Position numbers and translations under genes: made by a program
Part shown: positions 8,151 to 16,436 of the stretch, piece by piece
Position numbering within the stretch: the first letter of the stretch is position 1
Layout: each line of letters begins with the position of its first letter
Assembly: GCA_018396755.1 (NCBI GenBank)
Contig: JAGTQM010000006.1
Location: forward strand, 1-64,000
DNA from: Candidatus Bathyarchaeota archaeon
GTDB taxonomy: Archaea > Thermoproteota > CALKCG01 > B24
Length of the DNA: 64,000 nucleotides
Reading direction: 5' to 3'
Notes under the pieces: generated by a model
The model's database searches: none
Told to the model about the DNA's origin: nothing
The model's input: the letters and a program-made list of their open reading frames with translations, nothing else

Positions 8151-8891
8151 ATGGCATTAGAAGTTAGAAGGGAGAAAGAACTCGTAGCGAGATATGTTAG
8201 CTCTTTGATAAAGAATGGAGAAGTTGTTGGGCTCGGTAGTGGAACTACTGCAGCTATGTTCGTTAGAGAACTTGCCAAGAGGATTGAAAGTGAAGGGCTT
8301 AAAGTCGTGGTTGTTCCCTCGAGTATACCAATAAAACTTCTTGCTTTGAGTTTAAAAATGTCTGTAGCTTCTCTAGACGAACATCCAGTTGTAGATGTTG
8401 ACGTTGATGGTGCTGATGAAGTCGATAGGAGGCTTAATCTACTTAAAGGAGGCTCGTACGGCGTTTTCACAAATGAGAAGGTGCTTGCAGCTTCTTCTAG
8501 GAGATTCCTCGTGATAGTTGACCATACTAAGCTTGTTAAGAGGCTTCATACGAGGTTTCCAATACCTGTTGAAGTTTTAAGAGAAGCTAGGGAACTTGCT
8601 TTTAGAAGGATTTCTAAAATTGGAGGAGAAGTCCGGCTTAGAGTTTACAAGATAAACGGTGAAGAAGTTCCTCTAATAACTGAACGTGGAAATTTCATAG
8701 CTGAAGTACGGTTTAGACGTATAGATAGAAGCTTTAGGGAAATCGATCAAGAGCTTAAGAAAATACCTGGCGTTGTTGAAACAGGGCTTTTTCTAGATAT
8801 GACGGATACTGTGTACGTAGGTTTCGGCGAAAAAGTTGAAGTATTCAATCGCGGTGAAGAAATACCTGAACAATTAATAGGAATAGGGTGA
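8151..8891 (+). CDS. rpiA: Ribose-5-phosphate isomerase A
   Basis: The 246-residue product interconverts ribose-5-phosphate and ribulose-5-phosphate. Characteristic segments are GLGSGTTAAMFVREL near residue 27 (phosphate-binding loop), DVDGADEVDRRLNLLKGG near residue 83 and KLVKRLHTRFPIPVEVL near residue 127. All are standard for RpiA and the length is normal. It is followed 28 bases later by a PfkB sugar kinase. In archaea lacking an oxidative pentose pathway it supplies ribose-5-phosphate for Prs, encoded at the end of this window. Confidence 0.96.
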   Translation: MALEVRREKELVARYVSSLIKNGEVVGLGSGTTAAMFVRELAKRIESEGLKVVVVPSSIPIKLLALSLKMSVASLDEHPVVDVDVDGADEVDRRLNLLKGGSYGVFTNEKVLAASSRRFLVIVDHTKLVKRLHTRFPIPVEVLREARELAFRRISKIGGEVRLRVYKINGEEVPLITERGNFIAEVRFRRIDRSFREIDQELKKIPGVVETGLFLDMTDTVYVGFGEKVEVFNRGEEIPEQLIGIG

Positions 8892-8919
8892 AGTATTGCT
8901 CTTATGGTAGGTTTCCCTC

Positions 8920-9828
8920 ATGAAATTTACAGTTGTAGGACATACAACGGTAGACTTAATATGTGTGGCTGAGCATCCTACTCACCCAACTCCTGGCGGT
9001 TCCTCAGTCTACGCTTCTATGACGGCTTTAAGACTTGAATGCGATGCTATACCAGTTTCAAAAGTCGGATACGATTTTCCCGACGAATTCATGGTTTGGC
9101 TTTCAAAATCCGGTTTAAACACCAGTCTCTACATTAGAGATTTAAACTCTAAAACTACGCGGTTTAAACTCGTATATGGAAGTAGCGGTAGGACTCTAAA
9201 GCTTCTAGGCTTATGTAGCCCCATTACTCCACTAGAACTTGAAAATCTTCCGAGAGTTGAACTGGTTCACGTAGGTTCTGTAGCGGGTGAAGTCGGATTG
9301 GAAACTTTAAAAGCGTTGAGAATTAAGGCACATACGCTCTCAATAGATGTTCAAGGCTTTATAAGGAAATTTAAAGAGGATGGTGAAGTCTACGAAGATA
9401 AATATTTAAACCCTGAAGTACTTTCAAATGCGGATGTCGTCAAGCTAAGTATGAAAGAGGCGGAGGCTTTAACTGGAGCTAGAGATCATATGGAAGCGCT
9501 TAAGAAGCTTAGAAAGTTACATCATGGCATAGTGCTTTTAACGCTTGGAGAAGCCGGCTCTCTCTGTATGGTTGATCGTAAAGTTTTACAAAGCCCACCT
9601 TATAAGCCTCCCAAAGTCGTCGATCCAACTGGAGCTGGAGATAGTTTCGTAGCTAGTTTCACCGTTGAATTTTTCCGTAGTGGCGATTTAAATTGGAGTT
9701 TAGCAGTAGCATCTGCAGCTTCATCTTTCGTTACCGAAGGATATGGCCCCTCAAGATTCGGCTTAAGGGATGAAGTCTATGAAAGAGCTGAAACATTGAT
9801 TGATAAAATCGAAAAAGTCGTCTTTTAA
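8920..9828 (+). CDS. PfkB-family (ribokinase-like) sugar or nucleoside kinase
   Basis: The 302-residue protein has the PfkB architecture. An N-terminal GGSSVYASMTALRL segment lies near residue 27 and the C-terminal signature DPTGAGDSFVASF near residue 238 includes the catalytic aspartate. The family phosphorylates ribose, adenosine, fructose-phosphate and related substrates with ATP. Specificity cannot be read from sequence alone. Its position directly after rpiA makes a ribose or nucleoside substrate plausible. The 3' end coincides with the end of an integrase remnant on the other strand. Confidence 0.88.
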   Translation: MKFTVVGHTTVDLICVAEHPTHPTPGGSSVYASMTALRLECDAIPVSKVGYDFPDEFMVWLSKSGLNTSLYIRDLNSKTTRFKLVYGSSGRTLKLLGLCSPITPLELENLPRVELVHVGSVAGEVGLETLKALRIKAHTLSIDVQGFIRKFKEDGEVYEDKYLNPEVLSNADVVKLSMKEAEALTGARDHMEALKKLRKLHHGIVLLTLGEAGSLCMVDRKVLQSPPYKPPKVVDPTGAGDSFVASFTVEFFRSGDLNWSLAVASAASSFVTEGYGPSRFGLRDEVYERAETLIDKIEKVVF

Positions 9829-10010
9829 ACATAAGAGTTAATTTTTCCTCTTTTTCTAAATAGTATTACACCGTCGAGCTGTTGCAAAGTCGAGTCCATT
9901 GTTGAAACTGTTTTACAATGAGATTCACCATCCTTAGTAAAATATCATTTCATCTATGGTATTCTATAGTTCTTATGACATAGAAGCTTCTTTCACATAA
10001 TCACGTCTTT
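9825..10010 (-). pseudogene. C-terminal remnant of an archaeal tyrosine integrase
   Basis: One minus-strand frame reads KDVIM, stop, KKLLCHKNYRIP, stop, MK, stop, YFTKDGESHCKTVS and ends LQQLDGVILFRKRGK. This matches the end of archaeal tyrosine recombinases: KDxxxVKxLLGHKNxxxT, then Y, with a final DGVxLFRKRK. Three in-frame stops show it is dead. The rest of the gap up to 10175 is AT-rich with no supported gene. No tRNA is adjacent here, so the old attachment site is not obvious. Confidence 0.45.
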
Positions 10011-10175
10011 CGCCTTAAGTATCCTGTTTTTCAACGTCTAAAGATATATACACTATTCTTGAAGTCTTGGTCGCTTGCTTTTCATAACATTTTTCTTATC
10101 AAAAGAATGATAACCTTAATGCTTTATAATATCAGTATTTCGGAAGCTTTTAAGCAAAAGTTCAGTTTATGGATA

Positions 10176-10658
10176 TCAATTAATCAATTTCTTCAATTTA
10201 ACTATAAATTGCTTTATATCTTCATAATATTCTTTTATTACATCTTCATGTAACCAGTTTTCATAAAAATTCTGATGTAACGTGTTGGCTACTGAGAAGA
10301 GTCTTCTAAATTCAGATTCATTTTGCTCTTCACCTATCTTCCTAACAAAACTAAAAAGTTCTCCATGCGATAAAATTGAAATCCCCCTAATAGCAGCTAC
10401 AGCTTTCACCATTAATGCAGCCGATCCCCACAATTTCTCAGATGCTTGCGCATGGTCTCCTTTCAATAAAAAATCCTCAGCATCAACTAGGTACTTCTCC
10501 GATAATCTCATATATGCTTCAGCCCTCTCAGATGGATTTATCTTTTCATTAAGCCCCCTACATAATGCTTCAAAAGCCAACTCTTCTGCAGTGATCCCAG
10601 TTTTTTCGCACTCTTTTCTTAGTCTTTCCTCAATTCGCTTAGGAAGTATTAACTCCAA
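10176..10658 (-). CDS. PaREP1-family protein
   Basis: The 160-residue all-helical product has the PaREP1/HEPN-like pattern: LPKRIEERLRKECEKTGITA at the start, EAYMRLSEKYLVDAEDFLL in the middle and QASEKLWGSAALMVKAVAA around residue 75. The family occurs in many paralogs in thermophilic archaea. Its function is unknown, although the fold is related to HEPN nucleases of toxin systems. No partner nucleotidyltransferase gene adjoins it. It is transcribed away from the integrase remnant's upstream side and may belong to the same accessory patch. Confidence 0.8.
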   Translation of the reverse strand: MELILPKRIEERLRKECEKTGITAEELAFEALCRGLNEKINPSERAEAYMRLSEKYLVDAEDFLLKGDHAQASEKLWGSAALMVKAVAAIRGISILSHGELFSFVRKIGEEQNESEFRRLFSVANTLHQNFYENWLHEDVIKEYYEDIKQFIVKLKKLIN

Positions 10659-10809
10659 AGAATCTACACCTACTTACGACGAAGTCCCAGTATCTTATAA
10701 AGATTCCTCCAATCAATATATCTCATAAATATCTTAATTGTGGTTAACCTTAAGCGCATTTAATAATATTGAAAGTTTTAAAAAAAGTATCTTGAGGTAA
10801 GAATTTTGC

Positions 10810-10837
10810 CCGAGGATTATATGGTCCTCGGCCATAT
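10810..10837. other. Two overlapping, mutually exclusive hairpins between lig and the PaREP1 gene
   Basis: CCGAGGA (10810-10816) is complementary to TCCTCGG (10825-10831), and ATATGG (10819-10824) is complementary to CCATAT (10832-10837). Both stems are perfect and interleaved, so only one can form at a time in RNA. The site is downstream of lig and upstream of the PaREP1 gene, both on the minus strand. It could be a switch-like leader, a terminator or a protein-binding site. The remaining 10659-10900 shows no gene. Confidence 0.4.
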
Positions 10838-10900
10838 GGAGGTTGAGTTGAGGAAATTACGATGCGCGCCTCTTCAAATTGAAAGAGCATTCTTTTAAAG

Positions 10901-12583
10901 TTAGTAGATTGAAGCTTTCCTTTCAAATTGCCTAAAGTATATTTCTCTAACCTTGTCGATCGTATCTGCCTCCTCGACTTTTTTATCCCAGCGTATTCTA
11001 ACTATTCTGGTAAATCGAAGCGTGAAACCGGATGGGTACCTCTGACTCTTCTGTATTTCATTATAGGCAACTTCAACCACTATCCTAGGGTTCACCCAGA
11101 CTCTACGCCCCTCTTTCTTAACAATATCGTCTTCGAGAATCTTCGTAAGGCTTTCAAACTCTGCATCCGTTAAACCTTTAAAGGTTTTCCCTATCACTGT
11201 AAAGCTGCCAGTTACCCTGTCTAAAGCGGCTAAAAAGTAGTCGCTTATCCATCTATATCTACGACCATATCCATACTCTCCTCCAACTATAACCAAATCT
11301 AAAGCATCTAAAGTCCCCTTAACCTTCAACCACTCTCTACCACGTATACCTGGATGGTAAGTACTATCCAGCTTTTTAGCTACGACGCCTTCATGTCCAG
11401 CTTCTAAAGACCTTCTGTAAAAGTCTTCAGCCTCCTCTAGGTTTTGAGTTATTAGGCAATCTACTACGGGTATTGACTCCACTCTATGGATTAAATTCTC
11501 CCTTCTCTTAATGTAGGGTTCATCTATCATTAGGGAATCTTCAGCCACCAATATGTCGAACAAGTACAGTTTAATCGGGAGTTTTCTAGCCTCCTCTTCA
11601 ACTCCTCTAATACGTTTAAACCTGTGCATAAGCTCTTGAAATGGAAGAGGTTTACCGTTGAAGTCTACAGTTATAGCCTCCCCTTCAACTATGCAGCTTC
11701 TCAGCTTAGTCTCCTCTTTAACAATATCTACAACTTCTGGTAAGCTGGAAGTTACGTCTTTAAGTCCTCTTGAGAAGACTTTAACCTCTCCATTGAATAC
11801 ATGTATTTGAACTCTAGCCCCATCAAGCTTATGCTCAAATGCTGCTTTGCCTTTAAATTCATCTAAAACCTCTTTAATGCTATAAGCCATGCTTGCAAGC
11901 ATAGGCTTTATAGGGTTCAACGGATTATACCTTACATCCATGATGCCGTTAACACCATATGTCTTAGCTACTATTGCGGTTTCAGCCAAATCTCCACTAA
12001 GCATTAAAGCCTTCTCTAAAGCCTCGTACGGGATATGAAAGGCTTTAGATAAAGCCTTAGTGATGATTCCCTCTTTAACACCTATTCTAAGATCTCCTAG
12101 AATTATCCTGACTAGGTATTTGGCTTCTAGTGGAGAAGCTTTACTGAATAAGCCTTTTAAAACTTTAAGCTTTTTATACTTTGAACCTGAGCCCTTGGCT
12201 TCAGAGACTTCTCGAAGTACTGAATCCAACTCTTCGAGTGTGAGAGGCTTTGCTAATAGTAGGGTTTGACGGCTGAGCCTTCTAGATTCCAAGATCGATT
12301 TAATGGCGCTTCCAACGTCACCAGTCTCGTTGAAAGCTTTATAGAAATCTCCATCGGTAAACTTATACAGGTCTTTTAAAGCTTCTAGAAGTGTAGCCCA
12401 GCTTACGTTTAAAGCCTCTCTAAAGTTTGACGTAGTGAGTCTAATAGCTGTTCCAAGGTCTTTCGAATCTAGATCCTTAAAATATCCCGCTACAACTTCT
12501 ATAACTTCACTTCTAGAGTTAAGCCTTTCTATATTTTCGTATACTTCACATAGTCTCAGGAAAGGCTTCTTCAAATTCCACAT
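10901..12583 (-). CDS. lig: ATP-dependent DNA ligase
   Basis: The 560-residue protein matches archaeal DNA ligase I in length. The N-terminal DNA-binding domain is followed by the adenylation motif EHKLDGARVQ near residue 252, whose lysine is the AMP acceptor. Downstream are FSRGLKDVT, the conserved ILVEGEAI-type segment (CIVEGEAITVD) and EGVVAKKLDSTYHPG, then WLKVKG and an OB-fold C-terminus. It seals nicks in replication and repair. The gene diverges from the glycerophosphodiesterase gene at 12718 across a 134-base promoter region. Confidence 0.96.
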   Translation of the reverse strand: MWNLKKPFLRLCEVYENIERLNSRSEVIEVVAGYFKDLDSKDLGTAIRLTTSNFREALNVSWATLLEALKDLYKFTDGDFYKAFNETGDVGSAIKSILESRRLSRQTLLLAKPLTLEELDSVLREVSEAKGSGSKYKKLKVLKGLFSKASPLEAKYLVRIILGDLRIGVKEGIITKALSKAFHIPYEALEKALMLSGDLAETAIVAKTYGVNGIMDVRYNPLNPIKPMLASMAYSIKEVLDEFKGKAAFEHKLDGARVQIHVFNGEVKVFSRGLKDVTSSLPEVVDIVKEETKLRSCIVEGEAITVDFNGKPLPFQELMHRFKRIRGVEEEARKLPIKLYLFDILVAEDSLMIDEPYIKRRENLIHRVESIPVVDCLITQNLEEAEDFYRRSLEAGHEGVVAKKLDSTYHPGIRGREWLKVKGTLDALDLVIVGGEYGYGRRYRWISDYFLAALDRVTGSFTVIGKTFKGLTDAEFESLTKILEDDIVKKEGRRVWVNPRIVVEVAYNEIQKSQRYPSGFTLRFTRIVRIRWDKKVEEADTIDKVREIYFRQFERKASIY

Positions 12584-12717
12584 ATATTCGAGTGAACCCT
12601 ACGTTAAAGATTATCCAACATACTCATGTAAATTTCCACTACACAGGTCTATATTTTTCAAATGTGGATTCAAGATATATATCTTGACGTTGCAATTAAT
12701 TTAATAATGGAGGAAAA

Positions 12718-13434
12718 TTGGTGGAATTTTCAGAGTTTTTCTCTAAGAAGCCTTTCACAGTTGTCGCTCATAGAGGAGCTTCAGGCTACGAACCTGAGAA
12801 TACGATTAAAGCTATTGAAAAGGCTATAGATATGAATGCCGATGCTGTAGAAGTCGATGTTAGACTTTCCAAGGACGGTGTGCCAGTAGTAATACACGAT
12901 GAAACCTTGAATAGGACTACAAATGGATCAGGTAGGGTTGACAGTTACACTTCTGAACAACTTAAAAATTTTGACGCTGGTAAGGGTGAGAAAATTCCAC
13001 TTCTTTCAGAAGTCTTAGACATGGCGCATGGACGGATATGTCTATTGTTAGAGCTTAAGGAAATCCGTGTATCTAAACGCGCTCTAAGAGTCGTAGAGAG
13101 TAAAGGTATGCTAAATCAGGTTATGTTCACATCGTTTTACGAAGATGCGTTAAAGGCTGTTGCTGAAGCAAACACTAGTACATATAGAGGTTTAATCTAC
13201 GCAAAACCTGGGAACTTCATTTTAATAGCTAAAAGTATTGGCTGCTTAGCCGTTATGCCTCACTACAGGCTTGCCTCCCTTAAAACTGTAGAATTTGCCC
13301 ATAGGCTTAAGCTTAAGGTGAACGTTTGGACTGTAGATGATTTGGAAACTGCTAGGGAATTGGCGGAGAGGGGTGTAGATTCTATAACGACAAATAAACC
13401 GGGTCTAATCGTAAGTCTTAGAAAAACCTTGTAG
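12718..13434 (+). CDS. Glycerophosphodiester phosphodiesterase
   Basis: The 238-residue TIM-barrel protein carries the GDPD signature VVAHRGASGYEPENTIKA near residue 15, then DAVEVDVRLSKDGVPVVIHD with the metal-binding Glu and Asp and the catalytic second His. The family hydrolyses glycerophosphodiesters to glycerol-phosphate and an alcohol. No signal peptide is seen, so it is cytosolic. The start may be TTG 12718 or GTG 12721 behind GGAGG at 12709-12713. It lies 52 bases before the tetraether-synthase-like gene, which suggests a lipid headgroup or degradation role, possibly feeding the glycerol pathway. Confidence 0.92.
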   Translation: MVEFSEFFSKKPFTVVAHRGASGYEPENTIKAIEKAIDMNADAVEVDVRLSKDGVPVVIHDETLNRTTNGSGRVDSYTSEQLKNFDAGKGEKIPLLSEVLDMAHGRICLLLELKEIRVSKRALRVVESKGMLNQVMFTSFYEDALKAVAEANTSTYRGLIYAKPGNFILIAKSIGCLAVMPHYRLASLKTVEFAHRLKLKVNVWTVDDLETARELAERGVDSITTNKPGLIVSLRKTL

Positions 13435-13454
13435 ACCGGGAAAAACCGTTACCG

Positions 13455-13461
13455 TTATATA
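13455..13461 (+). promoter_or_regulatory. TATA element of the tes-like gene
   Basis: TTATATA lies about 28 bases before ATG 13487. No Shine-Dalgarno sequence precedes that ATG, so the transcript is probably leaderless and the gene has its own promoter rather than depending on the upstream phosphodiesterase gene. Confidence 0.5.
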
Positions 13462-13486
13462 CCTATTAGGGTAAAATTTCATTGTC

Positions 13487-15007
13487 ATGTCTAATGAAAA
13501 ACCGTTTGAAAAGTGGTCTGTAAGCATATGTCCCTTATGCTTCAGAAGAATACCTATGCGAATCTACGAGGAGAACGGCGTTATATACTTGGAGAAGACC
13601 TGTCCGGAGCATGGTAAGTTTGAAGACGTTTACTGGGGAGACGCCGAATACTATAAGTGGTTTGAGAAAAAGTGGAACACCGCTAGATACATCGGTAATG
13701 GTCTTGAAAACCCCAATTCTCAGATAGATAAAGGTTGCCCTTTCGACTGCGGATTATGCCCTCAACATAAAACACACACAATACTAGGCATAATAGACGT
13801 TACCAATAGATGTAATATGGCATGCACAATATGCTTCGCGTACGCAGGTGCCGTAAACTACGTCTACGAACCTACGTATGAACAGATAGTTGATATGATT
13901 AGGCTTTTCAGATCAAATAGTCCGTGGGCTGCAAACGCTCTACAATTTAGCGGAGGAGAGCCTACACTTAGAAACGACCTTCCAGAGCTTGTTAGAGAAG
14001 CCAAACGGGCTGGTATTAGACATGTAGAGGTTAATACTAACGGAATTAGGCTTGCTGAAGATTTAGACTACTATAAGCGATTGTTGGATGCTGGTATGAA
14101 TACGATATATCTTCAATTCGACGGATTGAGAGAGGAGATATACTTTAAACTTAGAGGGAGAGGAGGACTTGTCAACATTAAGAATAAGGTTGTTGAAAAC
14201 GCTAGGAAGCTTGGGCACAAGTCTATAGTGCTAGTGGTCACGTTGGCTAAAGGTGTCAATGATAGTGATCTAGGAGATATCATAAGGTACGCTATCAGCA
14301 ATAGAGACGTAGTTAGATGTGTAAACATACAGCCAATATCTATGGCTGGTAGAGCTAGGAAGGAAGAGATGAGAAAGATGAGGATAACCATACCGGATAC
14401 CGTAAAGCTCATTGAAGAGCAGACTAATGGAGTGGTTTCCAGGTGGAGCTGGAGACCTGTAAACTGGCCTCTCCCCATTACTAAAGGGATGGAGATTGTC
14501 AAAAATAAAACGTACCCAGAGTTCACTCTACATCCACACTGTGGTGCAGCCACGTTTCTAGTGGCTAAAGAGGATGGGTCTTTCATACCGATAACTGATC
14601 TTGCAGATGTTGACAATTTTGCCGAAATATTCTGGGAAATGTATTACCTAGGGGTTAAAGGTCATAGTAGAAGGGCTAAATTGGGCGCTCTCAAGCTTCT
14701 CCCAATGGTGAAGAGCGAACTTATCAGGAATCTCCTTAAAGATATTGTAACTAAGGGGAGCTATGAAGCTTTAGGAAAATTGATGTACAACATTGTAATG
14801 GTTGGGATAATGCATTTCCAAGATGTATGGAATCTAGATTTGGATAGAGTGAGTAGATGCGGCATACATTACGCCACTCCAGACGGAAGGATAATATCAT
14901 TCTGCACATATAATTCAATCCATAGAGCCGTGTTTGAAGAGAAATTCAAACAATCAGCAGAAGATTGGATGAAACAAATCGGGAAAAAACTTACCGATTA
15001 TGCTTAG
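13487..15007 (+). CDS. Radical SAM protein of the tetraether lipid synthase (Tes) type
   Basis: The 506-residue protein starts with a Cys-rich segment (ICPLCFRRIP, KTCPEHGKFEDVYWGD) and GCPFDCGLCPQH near residue 83. The radical SAM motif CNMACTIC (CxxxCxxC) follows near residue 108, then FSGGEPTLRNDL. Other conserved segments are EVNTNGIRLA, YLQFDG, NIQPISMAGRA and RITIPDT, with CGAA near residue 354. This order matches the MJ0619/Tes family, which joins two archaeol tails into tetraether lipids using several iron-sulfur clusters. The assignment rests on recalled family motifs. A related radical SAM methyltransferase-type function is the alternative. Confidence 0.75.
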   Translation: MSNEKPFEKWSVSICPLCFRRIPMRIYEENGVIYLEKTCPEHGKFEDVYWGDAEYYKWFEKKWNTARYIGNGLENPNSQIDKGCPFDCGLCPQHKTHTILGIIDVTNRCNMACTICFAYAGAVNYVYEPTYEQIVDMIRLFRSNSPWAANALQFSGGEPTLRNDLPELVREAKRAGIRHVEVNTNGIRLAEDLDYYKRLLDAGMNTIYLQFDGLREEIYFKLRGRGGLVNIKNKVVENARKLGHKSIVLVVTLAKGVNDSDLGDIIRYAISNRDVVRCVNIQPISMAGRARKEEMRKMRITIPDTVKLIEEQTNGVVSRWSWRPVNWPLPITKGMEIVKNKTYPEFTLHPHCGAATFLVAKEDGSFIPITDLADVDNFAEIFWEMYYLGVKGHSRRAKLGALKLLPMVKSELIRNLLKDIVTKGSYEALGKLMYNIVMVGIMHFQDVWNLDLDRVSRCGIHYATPDGRIISFCTYNSIHRAVFEEKFKQSAEDWMKQIGKKLTDYA

Positions 15008-15229
15008 CACCTTCAACTTAAGTTTTAAATGATCTTCAATGAGAGTCTATGTAATACTTCCCTACCCATCTAATCAAACTACGGTTGTCCCATCGCCATA
15101 TGCACATATTTAAACCAATTGAAAAAGTCAAGGTGATAAATACCAGTAAGTAAAATAAGTCTATCTATTAATTAGTTTGAAGTCGTTTGAGAGCGAATAT
15201 CAATAATTTGATGTATAGTCTTCAGACTT

Positions 15230-15658
15230 TTACTGGTTCTTCTCTATGAGATTTTCCGGGGTTATACCTAGTTCTCGAGCTTTTCTAAGCATTTCTACAA
15301 GTTGAGCTTTAAATTTCTCCCTTTCTTCTGCTTCTATTGCCTCTTCTCTAAGAGAGACTTTGAAGCTTTCTATAGGTTTCATTTCCATTACTTCAACTGC
15401 TACAGATATTGGTTTAAATTCATTGTTTGGATCAGCTTCGTATTCTAATGTTATTCTGGTCGGTTTTTCTGAAGCTCTCCGCCTATTCATCTCTTCGATA
15501 AGTCTCCTTGAAAGCTCAAGCCATACACTTCGGCTTCTCTCTTTAACATCATCTGGCATGTTCTTTGTATAGAATGTTAAGTAGAACCACCTCTTTAGTT
15601 TGAATATCGCTCCTCTACCCGTCGGTGAAATCTTAAACCTCTGCTGTTTTACACTCAT
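15230..15658 (-). CDS. Hypothetical archaeal protein, helical C-terminus
   Basis: I do not recognise this 142-residue protein. It begins MSVKQQRFKISPTGRGAIF, has a basic, beta-rich front half (KLKRWFYLTFYTKNMP, TRITLEYEADP) and a charged helical tail rich in Glu and Lys (LREEAIEAEEREKFKAQLVE). There is no signal peptide or membrane segment. A longer frame opens at 15676, but GGAGG at 15665-15669 is ideally placed for ATG 15658. It stands alone between the tes-like gene and pyrI. Confidence 0.65.
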   Translation of the reverse strand: MSVKQQRFKISPTGRGAIFKLKRWFYLTFYTKNMPDDVKERSRSVWLELSRRLIEEMNRRRASEKPTRITLEYEADPNNEFKPISVAVEVMEMKPIESFKVSLREEAIEAEEREKFKAQLVEMLRKARELGITPENLIEKNQ

Positions 15659-15971
15659 TTTAAATCCTCCGCTCATATATATAATGACGGCACATATTAA
15701 TACTTATTGCCCCCTGCCGATGAACAACCAAGTCAATATTTTTATGTTGTTTCCGCTAGACTAAGGAGTGAAGCTTCTCGAAGAATAACTTAAGAGTCTA
15801 TCTTGTGTAGGGTTAATGGTTGATGGGAGAGTTGTAGATACATCTTTGAAAACAGTCGGAGTTTATCTAGCTTATTGAGAAGTTTAGTGAAATCATGGGA
15901 GATTGTAAGCTTTTTAAAGTGAATCTATTTTATAAAATTGAAGTAGCCTAATGTATTCTAAGGGTGTTGTC
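15659..15971. other. Intergenic region before pyrI
   Basis: No gene is supported here. The right side carries a TATA-like TTTTATAAA at about 15930-15938, which would place transcription start near 15960. That is compatible with translation of pyrI from ATG 15972. Confidence 0.4.
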
Positions 15972-16436
15972 ATGGTTGAGAAAGAGCTGAGAGTTAGTAA
16001 GATTAAGGATGGAACAGTCATAGATCACATAACTGCTGGATACGCTTTAGCCGTTCTCAGAATAATAGGGTTAACTGGTAGAGAGGGTAATATAATAAGT
16101 ATTCTGATGAACGTTCCAAGCCAGAAGCTAGGTAGGAAAGACATCGTAAAGGTTGAGAATCGTGAGCTTAGAGAGGATGAAGTTCATAAGATAGCTCTGA
16201 TAGCTCCAAATGCCACCATAAATATCATACGTAGCTATGAGGTAGTTGAGAAGAATAAAGTTAAACTCCCAAAGGTCATAAAGGGAGTAATTAAATGTGC
16301 AAATTCGACATGTATAACGAATGGTGGGGAACCCGTTCAACCCACGTTTATCGTTGAAAACGTAGAGCCTTTAAGGCTTAGATGTCACTACTGTAAGAGA
16401 ATTATGACTAGGGAGGATGTAATAGACCAGTTTTAA
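15972..16436 (+). CDS. pyrI: Aspartate carbamoyltransferase regulatory subunit
   Basis: The 154-residue product has the PyrI layout. An N-terminal nucleotide-binding domain ([20 protein letters not shown]) precedes a C-terminal zinc domain with [10 protein letters not shown] and CHYCKRIM, four cysteines that bind zinc and contact the catalytic chain. The subunit lets CTP and ATP regulate pyrimidine synthesis. ATG 15972 is preferred over 15951 because GGGTG precedes it at normal spacing and the TATA element fits. pyrB is not adjacent, unlike the usual pyrBI pair. The 3' end overlaps the convergent HTH-NrdD gene by 4 bases. Confidence 0.95.
   Translation: MVEKELRVSKIKDGTVIDHITAGYALAVLRIIGLTGREGNIISILMNVPSQKLGRKDIVKVENRELREDEVHKIALIAPNATINIIRSYEVVEKNKVKLPKVIKGVIKCANSTCITNGGEPVQPTFIVENVEPLRLRCHYCKRIMTREDVIDQF

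Noticed and set aside
10059-10253. A plus-strand frame encoding a hydrophobic, Phe/Ile-rich peptide
   Set aside because: It overlaps the end of the PaREP1 gene antisense and reflects AT-rich sequence, with no ribosome-binding site.
10810-10837. H-type pseudoknot
   Set aside because: The two stems could only coexist with a zero-length loop crossing a 7-base-pair groove, which is not feasible.
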